13,208 nucleotides of DNA from Oscillospiraceae bacterium (GCA_015064425.1 SVSF01000048.1:1-13208), one strand, 5' to 3'. Counted from the stretch's first letter, positions 6,682-13,208 are shown. Made by a program: numbers and translations. Notes: generated by a model not told the origin, from the sequence alone.

Positions 6682-7443
6682 TTATTTGTTAAGAAATTTG
6701 TGTGATCCGCAAACTACTGAATAAATCTTTGAAGCAATCAAGGTATAACCTTTTTTGCCCAGATGTATGCCGTCGAAGTAGAGATCTTCCTGCTCGGACG
6801 TTATTTGATATATGTCTATCATGGATATGCTTTTTTCTTTACATAGAGATCTTACAGCGGGTACGATAAAAGTATCGGTAGCTTCTGCGCACGCATCGTT
6901 TGTAAATCTCTTTGGGGGAGTACACAAGTACACGTCGGGCTTACTTTTGAGGGAAGAGTAGATATTCACGATATTCTCGAGTGCGGAGATGTAATCTCCG
7001 TCTGCTCTGTCTGCTATATACCACGAATCGTTTGTCCCCAACATAATGATAACTATATCGGGATCTGAAAGCAGACTGCTCTTGTATTCCTTTGTTTCAA
7101 TGTAAGGAATATGAGGGGCAGTATCGTTAAGGGCGGTGGAACCGCTCCTTCCGAAATTCAGAACGTTGCAGCCATCCGGAAGCATTTCTTTGAGAACTGA
7201 GGTATAGGAACCCGAAACGATATCTCCGGACCCATCTCCGTGAGTTATACTGTCACCTACACAAATGAGCGTAAGTTCGAAGGTGTTCTCTTCTTTTTTT
7301 TCGGTTTCAGTTTCCTTGACGTTGCTGTTAACGGATATGACGTAGTCACCGTCTGTGTGCTTACTGTCGTTTGCCATAGGGAAAAAAACAACGGCGGCAA
7401 GTATGACAGCAAGTATCATACAAAAAAACTTTATTGCCTTCAT
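6682..7443 (-). CDS. SGNH/GDSL hydrolase, membrane-anchored (fourth of the cluster)
   Basis: This 253-residue esterase-type hydrolase has a hydrophobic N-terminal segment (residues 5-23) with no lipobox cysteine, so it is a signal anchor or a cleaved secretion signal. A short polar linker with ETETEKKEEN (44-53) precedes the catalytic domain. The SGNH blocks are GDSIT (Ser65), the glycine in NFGRSG (101), GTND (136-139) and DGIH (Asp224, His227), giving the expected catalytic set. It starts one base after the stop of the preceding hydrolase with a poor ribosome binding site, so translational coupling is likely. Of the four paralogues it is the most diverged from the lipoprotein pair in the C-terminal half. 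Members of this family remove acyl groups from sugars or lipids; the substrate is unknown. Confidence 0.9.
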   Translation of the reverse strand: MKAIKFFCMILAVILAAVVFFPMANDSKHTDGDYVISVNSNVKETETEKKEENTFELTLICVGDSITHGDGSGDIVSGSYTSVLKEMLPDGCNVLNFGRSGSTALNDTAPHIPYIETKEYKSSLLSDPDIVIIMLGTNDSWYIADRADGDYISALENIVNIYSSLKSKPDVYLCTPPKRFTNDACAEATDTFIVPAVRSLCKEKSISMIDIYQITSEQEDLYFDGIHLGKKGYTLIASKIYSVVCGSHKFLNK

Positions 7444-7444
7444 T

Positions 7445-8041
7445 TCACTTTTTACCGAAAGCGTCTTTTAGTACGGGCGCTACGGTTTTGGCGAGCAAGG
7501 CGTAGCCTTCGTCTGTAGGATGGACTCCGTCAATAAAAAGCGACGGAGCTGAAAGAACGGAATGGACGTCGATCAGTACGGCACCGTGCTTTTTCGCTAT
7601 TTGCTCCTGAAGGGGAATTATTATTGTTTCTATACTGTTGGCAAATTGCGGATTGGAATAAAGGTGCGGTACGAGACAGAAGAAGATGCGGGGACGCTTT
7701 TTCAGTATTTCAAAGCTTTCAAACATTTTGTCTGCGGCTTTAAGATAGTCCTCCTTCTTTGCTCTGTCGGGATAAAAGCAGGAGTCGTTGGTTCCGAGCA
7801 TAAGGACAACGGCATCGGCACCAAACATAAGTGCTGCCTTATGCTCTTCCGACCCGTAATACGGAAAGAAGGTGTCCGGCATCATAGTAGAACCGGAAAG
7901 CCCGAAATTACCTATCTCATATCCGTCTCCCATGAGATCTTTCAGTACGGAAGGATATGATGCCGTATCGGGATTCGATGATGCATAACCGTGGGTAATG
8001 CTGTCTCCGACACAAGCGATCTTTATTTTTTTACGGCTCAT
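7445..8041 (-). CDS. SGNH/GDSL hydrolase, cytosolic (third of the cluster)
   Basis: This is a compact catalytic domain with no signal peptide and no Thr-Glu linker, so it is likely to act in the cytoplasm. Counting from the ATG at 8041 it has 198 residues, with GDSIT (Ser14), NFGLSG, GTND (83-86) and DGVH (Asp171, His174). The frame also opens with a GTG at 8050 three codons earlier, but the ATG is preferred because AAAGGTG lies 6 bases before it and the GTG has no site. It lies 11 bases after the lipoprotein hydrolase stop and its own stop is one base before the next start, so all are in one transcript. Family and fold are clear. Deacylation of an imported sugar is a plausible role but is only inferred from its location. 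Confidence 0.9.
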   Translation of the reverse strand: MSRKKIKIACVGDSITHGYASSNPDTASYPSVLKDLMGDGYEIGNFGLSGSTMMPDTFFPYYGSEEHKAALMFGADAVVLMLGTNDSCFYPDRAKKEDYLKAADKMFESFEILKKRPRIFFCLVPHLYSNPQFANSIETIIIPLQEQIAKKHGAVLIDVHSVLSAPSLFIDGVHPTDEGYALLAKTVAPVLKDAFGKK

Positions 8042-8052
8042 TTTTTTCACCT

Positions 8053-8817
8053 TTACTTGTTTATTCCGAGATATTCTGCTACGTAGCTGTACATAGTATC
8101 TGCTATGGAAGCATATCCCTCTGCATTGGGATGAATACCGTCAGGGAAGAGTTTTGCCATATTTTCTGTGTGATCCCACATGTTTATATACGTAACATCA
8201 GGGTACTTGTCGGCGATCTTCTTGATTATAGGTTGAATGTGCATTTTTACATAGTCCTCAACGTCTGTTCTGCCTTTGTATGCATGAGGCGGAGTAGCTA
8301 CAAATACTTTGGGGCTGGATTCAAGGTCTATATAGGATTTAAGAAGCCTTTCATAAAGACTTTCAAACTGCTTGGGACTGAGTCCGAGGTTTCTGATGTA
8401 AACGGAATCGTTAGTTCCGAGCATAATTATAACTATATGGGGCTGGGATTTTAAGCTCTCTCTGTATTCCTTCATGTTCATGTATGCATGTTCGTCATGA
8501 CGGAAGGTCGTAGCTCCGCTTACGCCGAAATTAAGGACTGTAAAGTTATCTCCAAGCTTTTCCTTAAGCTTCGAGGGATATGAATCTTTATCAGGATCGT
8601 CAAGACCGTAACCAAAAGTTATACTGTCTCCCACACAGGATATCGTCATAGGCTCCGGTTTTTCTGTTTCTGCCTCTGTTTCGGTCTCTATTTCGGTCTC
8701 TGTTTCGGTCTCTGTTTTGATTTCAGTTTCAGTTTCCGTTTCGGAAGCTGTTCCCCCGCAAGCAGCGAAGGGAATCATCATAGACAATAAAAGAAGTGAT
8801 ATGATTGATTTTTTCAT
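8053..8817 (-). CDS. SGNH/GDSL hydrolase lipoprotein with short Thr-Glu linker (second of the cluster)
   Basis: This 254-residue surface lipoprotein has an N-terminal signal ending in the lipobox FAAC, so Cys20 would be lipidated. Residues about 26-52 form an imperfect Thr-Glu dipeptide linker interrupted by IK, IE and AE, ending in KPEP. The catalytic domain carries GDSIT (Ser65), NFGVSG, GTND (134-137) and DGIHPN (Asp226, His229). By eye the catalytic domain is about two thirds identical to that of the upstream gene, including long shared stretches such as GTNDSVYIRNLGLSP and PPHAYKGRTDVEDYV, so the two arose by tandem duplication. GGAG lies about 10 bases before the ATG; the gap to the upstream gene is 22 bases. 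It is a probable carbohydrate esterase; the substrate is unknown. Confidence 0.93.
   Translation of the reverse strand: MKKSIISLLLLSMMIPFAACGGTASETETETEIKTETETETEIETETEAETEKPEPMTISCVGDSITFGYGLDDPDKDSYPSKLKEKLGDNFTVLNFGVSGATTFRHDEHAYMNMKEYRESLKSQPHIVIIMLGTNDSVYIRNLGLSPKQFESLYERLLKSYIDLESSPKVFVATPPHAYKGRTDVEDYVKMHIQPIIKKIADKYPDVTYINMWDHTENMAKLFPDGIHPNAEGYASIADTMYSYVAEYLGINK
8662..8739 (-). repeat. Short Thr-Glu coding repeat in the second SGNH gene
   Basis: This tract of hexameric units encodes about 13 dipeptides (TE, with IK, IE and AE variants). It is the counterpart of the much longer tract in the upstream paralogue and sits at the same place, between lipobox and catalytic domain. Confidence 0.85.
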
Positions 8818-8839
8818 TTTTACTTACTCCGTGAATTCT

Positions 8840-9934
8840 TCATTTTATGTTAAGATAGCTCTTTATATAGGAGAGCATTGTATTTGCAATGGAAAGATAT
8901 CCTTCCTCATTGGGATGTATACCGTCGGGAAAGAGATTGGACATATTAGCCGTATGATCCCACATATTTATATAAGTCACTTCCGGGAATCTTTCGGCAA
9001 CTTTTTTGATTATAGGCTGGATATATGCTCTCACATAATCTTCAACGTCAGTCCTGCCCTTGTAGGCGTGAGGAGGAGATGCTATGAATACTTTTGGCTT
9101 TGAGGAAAGATTCAAATAAGATCTTATCATCTGATCCGTAAGTTGCTCAAAGGTGTTGGGGCTAAGCCCAAGGTTTCTTATATAAACGGAGTCATTTGTT
9201 CCAAGCATAATTATAACAATGTCGGGATTAAGCTTAAGGCTGTCTCTGTATTTTTGAGAATCCATATATGAAAATCCGTCATGACGGAACATGGTAGCTC
9301 CGCTTATGCCGAAATTATGCACCTCATAGTTATCGCCCAACAGTTCCTTAAGTCTTGAGGGATAGGAATAGTTTTTGGGATCGATAAGTCCGTAACCGAA
9401 GGTGATACTGTCTCCGACACAAGCAATGACCTTGGGTTCCAGGTCCGGCTCGGGTTCGGGCTCGGTTTCCGTCTCAGTCTCGGTTTCGGTTTCCGTCTCG
9501 GTTTCGGTTTCCGTCTCAGTCTCGGTTTCGGTTTCGGTTTCCGTCTCGGTTTCGGTTTCCGTCTCAGTCTCTGTTTCCGTCTCAGTTTCGGTCTCGGTTT
9601 CCGTCTCAGTTTCGGTTTCCGTCTCAGTCTCGGTCTCCGTCTCAGTTTCGGTCTCGGTTTCCGTCTCGGTCTCGGTTTCCGTCTCAGTCTCGGTCTCCGT
9701 CTCAGTTTCGGTTTCCGTCTCAGTCTCGGTCTCCGTCTCAGTTTCGGTCTCCGTCTCAGTTTCGGTTTCCGTCTCGGTTTCGGTTTCCATCTCAGTCTCA
9801 GTTTCAGTCTCCGTCTCAGTTTCGGTTGCGGTTCCGTTTATGCTTTCCGCATCGGTATCTTTCTCGTCTCCGCCGCAGGCAAAGAGGGAGAATACCATAA
9901 TGATGCAAAGTATAAGCGCCAATATTCTTTTCAT
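8840..9934 (-). CDS. SGNH/GDSL hydrolase lipoprotein with very long Thr-Glu stalk (first of the cluster)
   Basis: This 364-residue predicted surface lipoprotein is built in four parts. A signal peptide ends in the lipobox LFAC (Cys20). A short polar spacer follows (residues 21-36). Residues 37-158 are 61 consecutive dipeptides, all Thr-Glu except one Met-Glu at 49-50. PEPEPDLEP leads into the catalytic domain (169-364), which has GDSIT (Ser176), NFGISG (207-212), GTND (245-248) and DGIHPN (Asp337, His340). The stalk is strongly acidic, about one negative charge every second residue, and rich in Thr that could be O-glycosylated. It would hold the enzyme away from the membrane, probably through the peptidoglycan. 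AGAGGT precedes the ATG, 32 bases after the kinase stop. The family is clear; the acyl-sugar substrate is not identifiable. Confidence 0.94.
   Translation of the reverse strand: MKRILALILCIIMVFSLFACGGDEKDTDAESINGTATETETETETETEMETETETETETETETETETETETETETETETETETETETETETETETETETETETETETETETETETETETETETETETETETETETETETETETETETETETETETETEPEPEPDLEPKVIACVGDSITFGYGLIDPKNYSYPSRLKELLGDNYEVHNFGISGATMFRHDGFSYMDSQKYRDSLKLNPDIVIIMLGTNDSVYIRNLGLSPNTFEQLTDQMIRSYLNLSSKPKVFIASPPHAYKGRTDVEDYVRAYIQPIIKKVAERFPEVTYINMWDHTANMSNLFPDGIHPNEEGYLSIANTMLSYIKSYLNIK
9461..9826 (-). repeat. 366-base hexanucleotide-phased repeat encoding 61 Thr-Glu dipeptides
   Basis: The tract consists of 61 six-base units ACN-GAR. Thr codons are mixed ACC, ACG and ACT with very rare ACA; Glu codons are mixed GAA and GAG. 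Synonymous blocks recur at a higher order (for example the plus-strand 18-mer GGTTTCCGTCTCAGTCTC and variants), which indicates growth by duplication of multi-unit blocks, not only single-unit slippage. One unit has ACG changed to ATG (9788-9790). The reading frame is open throughout. Confidence 0.95.
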
Positions 9935-9966
9935 GATGTACCTCTGTTCGATTTATCTTTTATTTG

Positions 9967-11394
9967 TTATCCAAGTTCTTCGACTATTTCATAAAGAGTT
10001 TTCGTCTTACCTACGTTTCCGGGGAAGATAATGTAGGGAAGACCTACAAATTTACTTTCGGTTCCCGTATACCATACGGGGATACCGGGCTTTATCTGTC
10101 CTACACATACTGCTCTTTTAACACCGAGCCCCTTTGTTCCGATATCGCTTGAAGTTATGCCGCCTTTGGCGATAAGGAAACTCGGACGTACCGAAAGATT
10201 CTTTACGATAGATGTGACGGAATCGGAAATTTTTGTAGCTATCTTAAGCTCGTCTTCTTTGTTTCCGGTGTTAATGTCAACTCTGTCGCGTCTTGTATAT
10301 ACCGCAACGGTCTTACCGTCGGATATAAGCTTTTCGGCTTCTCCTATAACTCTTGCGACCTCTTTTTCTATTGCGCCCTCTTTTAGAACAGTGTGTTGGT
10401 CAAAGCATATAAAGCTTACTTTTTCGCACTTCTTTAATTCTTCAAATTGCTCCGTAGTCTTCTTTACGTGTGATGCTATAACTATAAGACCGCCGTTTTT
10501 ATTGCCTTTATCGATCAACTCATCTTTTTTGAGGTAAGGTTTATCGGAAATGTTTCCAATAACCTTTACAAAACCTGCTGATATACGGAAAATATAATTC
10601 TTACCTTTTTCGATGTTCTTAAGGATCGCCGCACAGAACAGCTTCGCATCGTAATAGCTTACGCTGTCAGCACATATTTTTCCGAAATCTTTTACTGAGG
10701 AGAGCATACAGCTTATTTTTTCAACATCTGCAGCTTTTATATCGTCTATCGGTACGCAGACAACATCCTTTGCCTTGTATCTGCCTTCCGTTTTTTCTTC
10801 AATATAGTCGGGGAGGTAGGAGCTTGAGAAGGGGAAAGTCTTATCCTTAGCGTAGTCAGTAAGTGCTGCAGGGGTCAGCTCATTGTCCATTTTTATGTAA
10901 TGTGTTCCGCCGATGGTATATCTGTCACCTTCAGGAAAGAAGGGGTAGAGAACTTCTCCATCAAATTTTATGCCAAGTTCTTTTTCGAGAGTATCTCTCA
11001 TTATCTCCGTTTCAAGGGGAAAGTGACCTCTGAGGGTAGAGTCGGAACGGCTGAGAAGGATGAACTTAATATTGAGTTCTTTTGAAATTTTTGCAATAGT
11101 TTCGCAGACCTCTATATGACACTTTACCGTTTCCTCTGAGGTAAAGCTTCTGGAATTTGTAAGGATGAAGAACATCTGCTCTTTTCCCAGAAATCCGTTC
11201 TTAATGCTTTCGTACGACCAATCTGTATATACGGGTACACCGTGAACTGTCTGTACTCCCGTAGGATCGTCATCGAGCACGATAAGCTTACAAGTAAGCT
11301 TTTTTACCGCTTCGCGGTATATTTTATCCACCGCATCATTGTTTGGGTCTGTAAAATATTTTTTTGCTTTTGAATAATCTAATATGAGTTCCAC
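9967..11394 (-). CDS. Four-carbon acid sugar kinase family protein (DUF1537, OtnK/DtnK-like)
   Basis: This 475-residue cytosolic kinase belongs to the family that phosphorylates four-carbon sugar acids such as threonate and erythronate with ATP. The N-terminal substrate-binding domain shows LDDDPTGVQT (residues 40-49) and SRSDSTLRGH (115-124). The C-terminal nucleotide-binding domain shows AKGGITSSD (409-417), GQIKPGIPVW and FPGNVG (457-462). Length is slightly above the usual 420-470. The start is GTG at 11392-11394 with AAGGAGG 7 bases upstream. It heads the operon with the SGNH hydrolases and has a near-perfect promoter overlapped by a palindrome. The usual partners, a PdxA2-like dehydrogenase and an aldolase or isomerase, are not in this window, so the substrate and downstream steps remain open. 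Confidence 0.93.
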   Translation of the reverse strand: MELILDYSKAKKYFTDPNNDAVDKIYREAVKKLTCKLIVLDDDPTGVQTVHGVPVYTDWSYESIKNGFLGKEQMFFILTNSRSFTSEETVKCHIEVCETIAKISKELNIKFILLSRSDSTLRGHFPLETEIMRDTLEKELGIKFDGEVLYPFFPEGDRYTIGGTHYIKMDNELTPAALTDYAKDKTFPFSSSYLPDYIEEKTEGRYKAKDVVCVPIDDIKAADVEKISCMLSSVKDFGKICADSVSYYDAKLFCAAILKNIEKGKNYIFRISAGFVKVIGNISDKPYLKKDELIDKGNKNGGLIVIASHVKKTTEQFEELKKCEKVSFICFDQHTVLKEGAIEKEVARVIGEAEKLISDGKTVAVYTRRDRVDINTGNKEDELKIATKISDSVTSIVKNLSVRPSFLIAKGGITSSDIGTKGLGVKRAVCVGQIKPGIPVWYTGTESKFVGLPYIIFPGNVGKTKTLYEIVEELG

Positions 11395-11423
11395 TGAGGG
11401 GCCTCCTTATAAAAAAGAAATTT

Positions 11424-11440
11424 CATAGTATTATACTATG
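11424..11440. promoter_or_regulatory. Palindrome over the -10 box of the kinase-hydrolase promoter (possible operator)
   Basis: CATAGTAT T ATACTATG is a perfect 8+1+8 inverted repeat that includes the -10 hexamer and lies just upstream of the expected transcription start, a classical repressor position. No regulator gene is adjacent in the window. Confidence 0.5.
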
Positions 11441-11458
11441 TTGTTTAAATAAAGTCAA
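11430..11458 (-). promoter_or_regulatory. Sigma-A promoter of the kinase-SGNH operon
   Basis: On the minus strand TTGACT (11453-11458) and TATAAT (11430-11435) are 17 bases apart. The leader is about 30 bases and carries AAGGAGG. No further promoter was recognised between here and the last hydrolase gene. Confidence 0.9.
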
Positions 11459-11514
11459 TGATAAACGCTCAATATGCTGGAATAGTTAATTAATTTGGTA
11501 ATATGAATAAAATA

Positions 11515-11537
11515 CCTCTTGAAGTTTTTTCAAGAGG
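11515..11537 (-). terminator. Rho-independent terminator after the C39 peptidase gene
   Basis: CCTCTTGAA (11515-11523) pairs with TTCAAGAGG (11529-11537), a 9-bp stem with a tight A/T loop. On the minus strand it is followed by TATTTTATTC. It lies 19 bases after the C39 gene stop and separates that gene from the kinase operon. Confidence 0.75.
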
Positions 11538-11555
11538 CAAATGATAATCGGTATT

Positions 11556-12512
11556 CTATTTTTTGTATATAGCAAGGCTCTGCATTCCCATAAGCTCATA
11601 TGAAAAATTTACCTTGTCCTTATCAAATCTAGTACGGGCACCTTTTTCAATATAAGGATCGCTAACGATATAATGTTCTTCGTCATATCCTACCAGAAGA
11701 ACGCAATGATGGTACATATTGTAGCTTATTTCTTTGCCTTCGGGAGTCTCCCAGCGGTAGATGTATCCCTTTGCACTGCTGTCATGCATATATAAGGTTG
11801 CCCAAATTATTACGGGTATGCCTTTGTCTATATATCTTCCGCACAGCTCTTCAAGGCCCATTCCCTCGTAAATGTCGTATCCGTATTTATCTGCATCAAG
11901 AAATTTATCTAAAGCTTTTGCGATAACCGGAGCGTGGCATCCCCAACCCGATGAATTTCGTGGATCACCCGAATACACTTCACGAGGATCGGGACCCGTA
12001 GCATTAGCTATGGCAGATCTGCCTCTGTCGAGATATTTTTCAATAAAGTCGTCAACACTTATGTCTACGCCTATGTGCCGAAGTGCCATTACCGTAGAAA
12101 CGGGCTCGCATCCGTTGGGATATTTGGGAAACTGATATATGTGTGGTGCATCTATCAGAAAGGATTGGAATTTAGGTGAAAAGACGTCATCTTCGGTTTC
12201 AAATTCGGGTATCGTATCGATTTCGTCTTCATTTTCACTTTCATTTTCGATTTCTTCTTCACTTTCATTTTCGATTTCTTCAGTGCTCTCCTGTGCCATC
12301 TTCTCCGGTTTTTCTGTTTGAACGTTTTCCGTATAGGTCTCCGTCTCGGGATAAACGGAATGGCACGGCTTTTTCACCTCGGTCACTTCAACTTCGAAAA
12401 TACCGTCTGTTTCGGTTGAAGCAACTGGAATACCGTGGGAAGAATATCTTCCGCAGGCGGTACTGAATATAAGAAGGGCAGCTGTAAGTAAAGAGATCAT
12501 AAACTTTTTCAT
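11556..12512 (-). CDS. C39-like cysteine peptidase lipoprotein with acidic linker
   Basis: This 318-residue predicted surface lipoprotein has a signal peptide ending in the lipobox STAC (Cys20). A low-complexity region rich in Glu, Ser, Thr and Asn follows (about 55-110), and then a papain-like domain of the Peptidase_C39_2 type. The catalytic cysteine is Cys135 in YPNGCEPVS, the histidine is His268 or His269 in MYHHCVLLVGYDE, and Asp285 in the following SDP is the likely third residue. Second-shell features such as SGWGCHAP (188-195) are typical of the family in Firmicutes. It is not fused to an ABC transporter, so it is not a bacteriocin-exporting C39 peptidase; cell-wall or peptide hydrolysis at the surface is an inference. 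The ATG has GGAG at 7 bases. No clear promoter was found upstream. A terminator follows. Confidence 0.9.
   Translation of the reverse strand: MKKFMISLLTAALLIFSTACGRYSSHGIPVASTETDGIFEVEVTEVKKPCHSVYPETETYTENVQTEKPEKMAQESTEEIENESEEEIENESENEDEIDTIPEFETEDDVFSPKFQSFLIDAPHIYQFPKYPNGCEPVSTVMALRHIGVDISVDDFIEKYLDRGRSAIANATGPDPREVYSGDPRNSSGWGCHAPVIAKALDKFLDADKYGYDIYEGMGLEELCGRYIDKGIPVIIWATLYMHDSSAKGYIYRWETPEGKEISYNMYHHCVLLVGYDEEHYIVSDPYIEKGARTRFDKDKVNFSYELMGMQSLAIYKK
12237..12281 (-). repeat. 24-base tandem duplication in the acidic linker of the C39 gene
   Basis: The unit at 12237-12260 is repeated at 12261-12281, where 21 bases match before the copies diverge. It encodes the repeated ENESEEEI / ENESE segment of the linker. 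This indicates recent duplication within the stalk. Confidence 0.85.
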
Positions 12513-12670
12513 ATAAGACTCCGAAATGTTTTTTATTTATAGACAGTCTGTTTATTAAAAAGTTTCGAAAATAACAAAAAATATCTCCTGTATCATTTGT
12601 GAGAATTTTAGCGGAATACTTTAAGCATATACTTAACTTATGCCGGATGAGGAATATGTGTCAACAAAAA
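12513..12670. other. Intergenic region upstream of the C39 gene
   Basis: This AT-rich gap of about 160 bases separates the metA terminator from the C39 gene. It contains no gene. On the minus strand a TTGACA (12659-12664) has only a poor TAAGTT 18 bases downstream, so no promoter is assigned. Confidence 0.6.
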
Positions 12671-12700
12671 TGCAGTATCCTTTTTGAAAAGGATACTGCA
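12671..12700 (-). terminator. Strong terminator after metA
   Basis: TGCAGTATCC (12671-12680) pairs perfectly with GGATACTGCA (12691-12700), and the stem can extend through the A/T interior to 14 bp. On the minus strand it is followed by TTTTTGTTG. It begins 4 bases past the metA stop codon. Confidence 0.9.
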
Positions 12701-12704
12701 TTTA

Positions 12705-13208
12705 TTATATGTTCGGTTCTGCTTTTTCCGAGTTGGGGATCTTTTCGATATCGTACGGGGTCGTCTGGTAGACAAAGTAGTTAAGCCAGTTGGAATAAAG
12801 AAGATTTGCATGGCTTCTCCAGCTTACGAGAGGTGCTTTCTCGGGGTCGTTATCGGGATAGTAGTTTTTGGGGATCTCCGGAAACAGCCCTGCATTCAGA
12901 TCTCTGCGGTATTCCTTATCCAAGGTGAGAGGGTCGTATTCCGAATGTCCGGTTATGAATATCTGCTTTCCGTATTTTGAAGAAACGGCATATACTCCGG
13001 CTTCATCCGAATACGAAAGAAGCTTGAGCCTCGGTTCCGCTTCTATATCCTCGCGGCGTATTGCAGTGTGTCTGGAGTGTGGAACCATGAACTTATCGTC
13101 AAATCCCCTAAAGAGTATAGATGTCTTCTTTTCTACTCTGTGTGGGAAAACACCCGATATCTTTTTTTTAAGCGGATATTTCTTTATGCCGTAATGGTAG
13201 TAGAGACC
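12705..13208 (-). CDS. metA: Homoserine O-acyltransferase MetA, C-terminal half (gene runs off right edge)
   Basis: MetA transfers an acetyl or succinyl group to L-homoserine, the first committed step of methionine synthesis in the cytosol. The 168 codons present correspond to roughly the C-terminal half of a protein of about 300 residues and stay open to the window edge. Diagnostic stretches are YYHYGIKKYPL, GVFPHRV, LFRGFDD, PHSRHTAIRREDI and GHSEYDPLTL. The His and Glu of GHSEYD (12933-12950) are two of the three catalytic residues by comparison with E. coli and Bacillus MetA; the catalytic Cys lies outside the window. The residue that decides acetyl versus succinyl use is also outside, so acyl specificity is not assigned. 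The ATG at 13088 is internal. A strong hairpin terminator follows directly. Confidence 0.94.
   Translation of the reverse strand, partial: GLYYHYGIKKYPLKKKISGVFPHRVEKKTSILFRGFDDKFMVPHSRHTAIRREDIEAEPRLKLLSYSDEAGVYAVSSKYGKQIFITGHSEYDPLTLDKEYRRDLNAGLFPEIPKNYYPDNDPEKAPLVSWRSHANLLYSNWLNYFVYQTTPYDIEKIPNSEKAEPNI

Noticed and set aside
8042..8050. GTG start at 8050 for the third SGNH gene
   Set aside because: No ribosome binding site precedes it at a suitable distance, whereas AAAGGTG is well placed for the ATG at 8041.
9461..9826. CRISPR-like or non-coding satellite array
   Set aside because: There are no spacers of uniform length between constant repeats. The units are 6 bases, in phase with a gene carrying a lipobox and an intact catalytic domain.
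9402..10031. A 209-residue plus-strand open frame made mostly of Ser-Val repeats
   Set aside because: It is the antisense of the Thr-Glu tract: any (ACN GAR) repeat reads as an open Ser-Val frame on the other strand. It lacks a start context and overlaps the ends of two well-supported genes.
11556..12512. Bacteriocin-processing C39 peptidase
   Set aside because: It has a lipoprotein signal, with no ABC transporter domains and no bacteriocin precursor nearby. It fits the general Peptidase_C39_2 group instead.
12641..12664. Promoter for the C39 gene using TTGACA at 12659-12664
   Set aside because: The only -10 candidate at suitable spacing is TAAGTT, a poor match, and the -35 overlaps the T tract of the metA terminator.
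12705..13088. A separate small gene starting at the ATG at 13088
   Set aside because: The frame continues upstream to the window edge with unmistakable MetA sequence (YYHYGIKKYPL, GVFPHRV), so that ATG is internal.

Overview
The window looks like chromosomal DNA of a low-to-moderate GC Firmicute, most likely a gut-type member of Clostridia. The grounds are strong GGAGG-type ribosome binding sites, near-consensus TTGACA/TATAAT promoters, lipobox signal peptides of Gram-positive style, a split (two-subunit) transketolase and a single-chain iron-sulfur L-serine dehydratase. The exact taxon cannot be read from the sequence. Almost everything is on the minus strand, so genes run from right to left; the one convincing plus-strand gene is at 4260-4787.

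From right to left: the C-terminal half of metA (methionine biosynthesis) enters from the right edge and ends at a strong terminator (12671-12700). A C39-like cysteine peptidase lipoprotein with an acidic linker follows (11556-12512), with its own terminator. A near-perfect promoter (11430-11458), with a 17-base palindrome over its -10 box, then drives an operon: a DUF1537 four-carbon acid sugar kinase followed by four consecutive SGNH/GDSL hydrolases (9934 down to 6682). The first hydrolase carries a 122-residue Thr-Glu dipeptide tract between its lipid anchor and its catalytic domain, the second a short version, the third is cytosolic, and the fourth is membrane-anchored with a remnant. This is the most unusual part of the window. 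A small HEAT-repeat protein with its own promoter sits downstream.

Next come L-serine dehydratase (4880-6079), and then the convergent plus-strand orphan gene. The two transketolase subunit genes (2324-4100) are transcribed from a consensus promoter. At the left end, after a bidirectional terminator and another consensus promoter with a 5' leader hairpin, a V-type ATPase operon begins: subunit E, a DUF2764 protein, then subunit A, which runs off the left edge. The E-DUF2764-A order is the arrangement known from Bacteroides, Chlamydia and spirochaetes, rather than the I-K-E-C-F-A-B-D order of many clostridia.

Metabolically the left two thirds is housekeeping (ion-motive ATPase, pentose phosphate pathway, serine breakdown to pyruvate). 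The centre is an accessory, probably surface-located ester-hydrolysing system whose substrate cannot be deduced from the sequence. No tRNA, rRNA, CRISPR array, insertion sequence or phage gene was seen.
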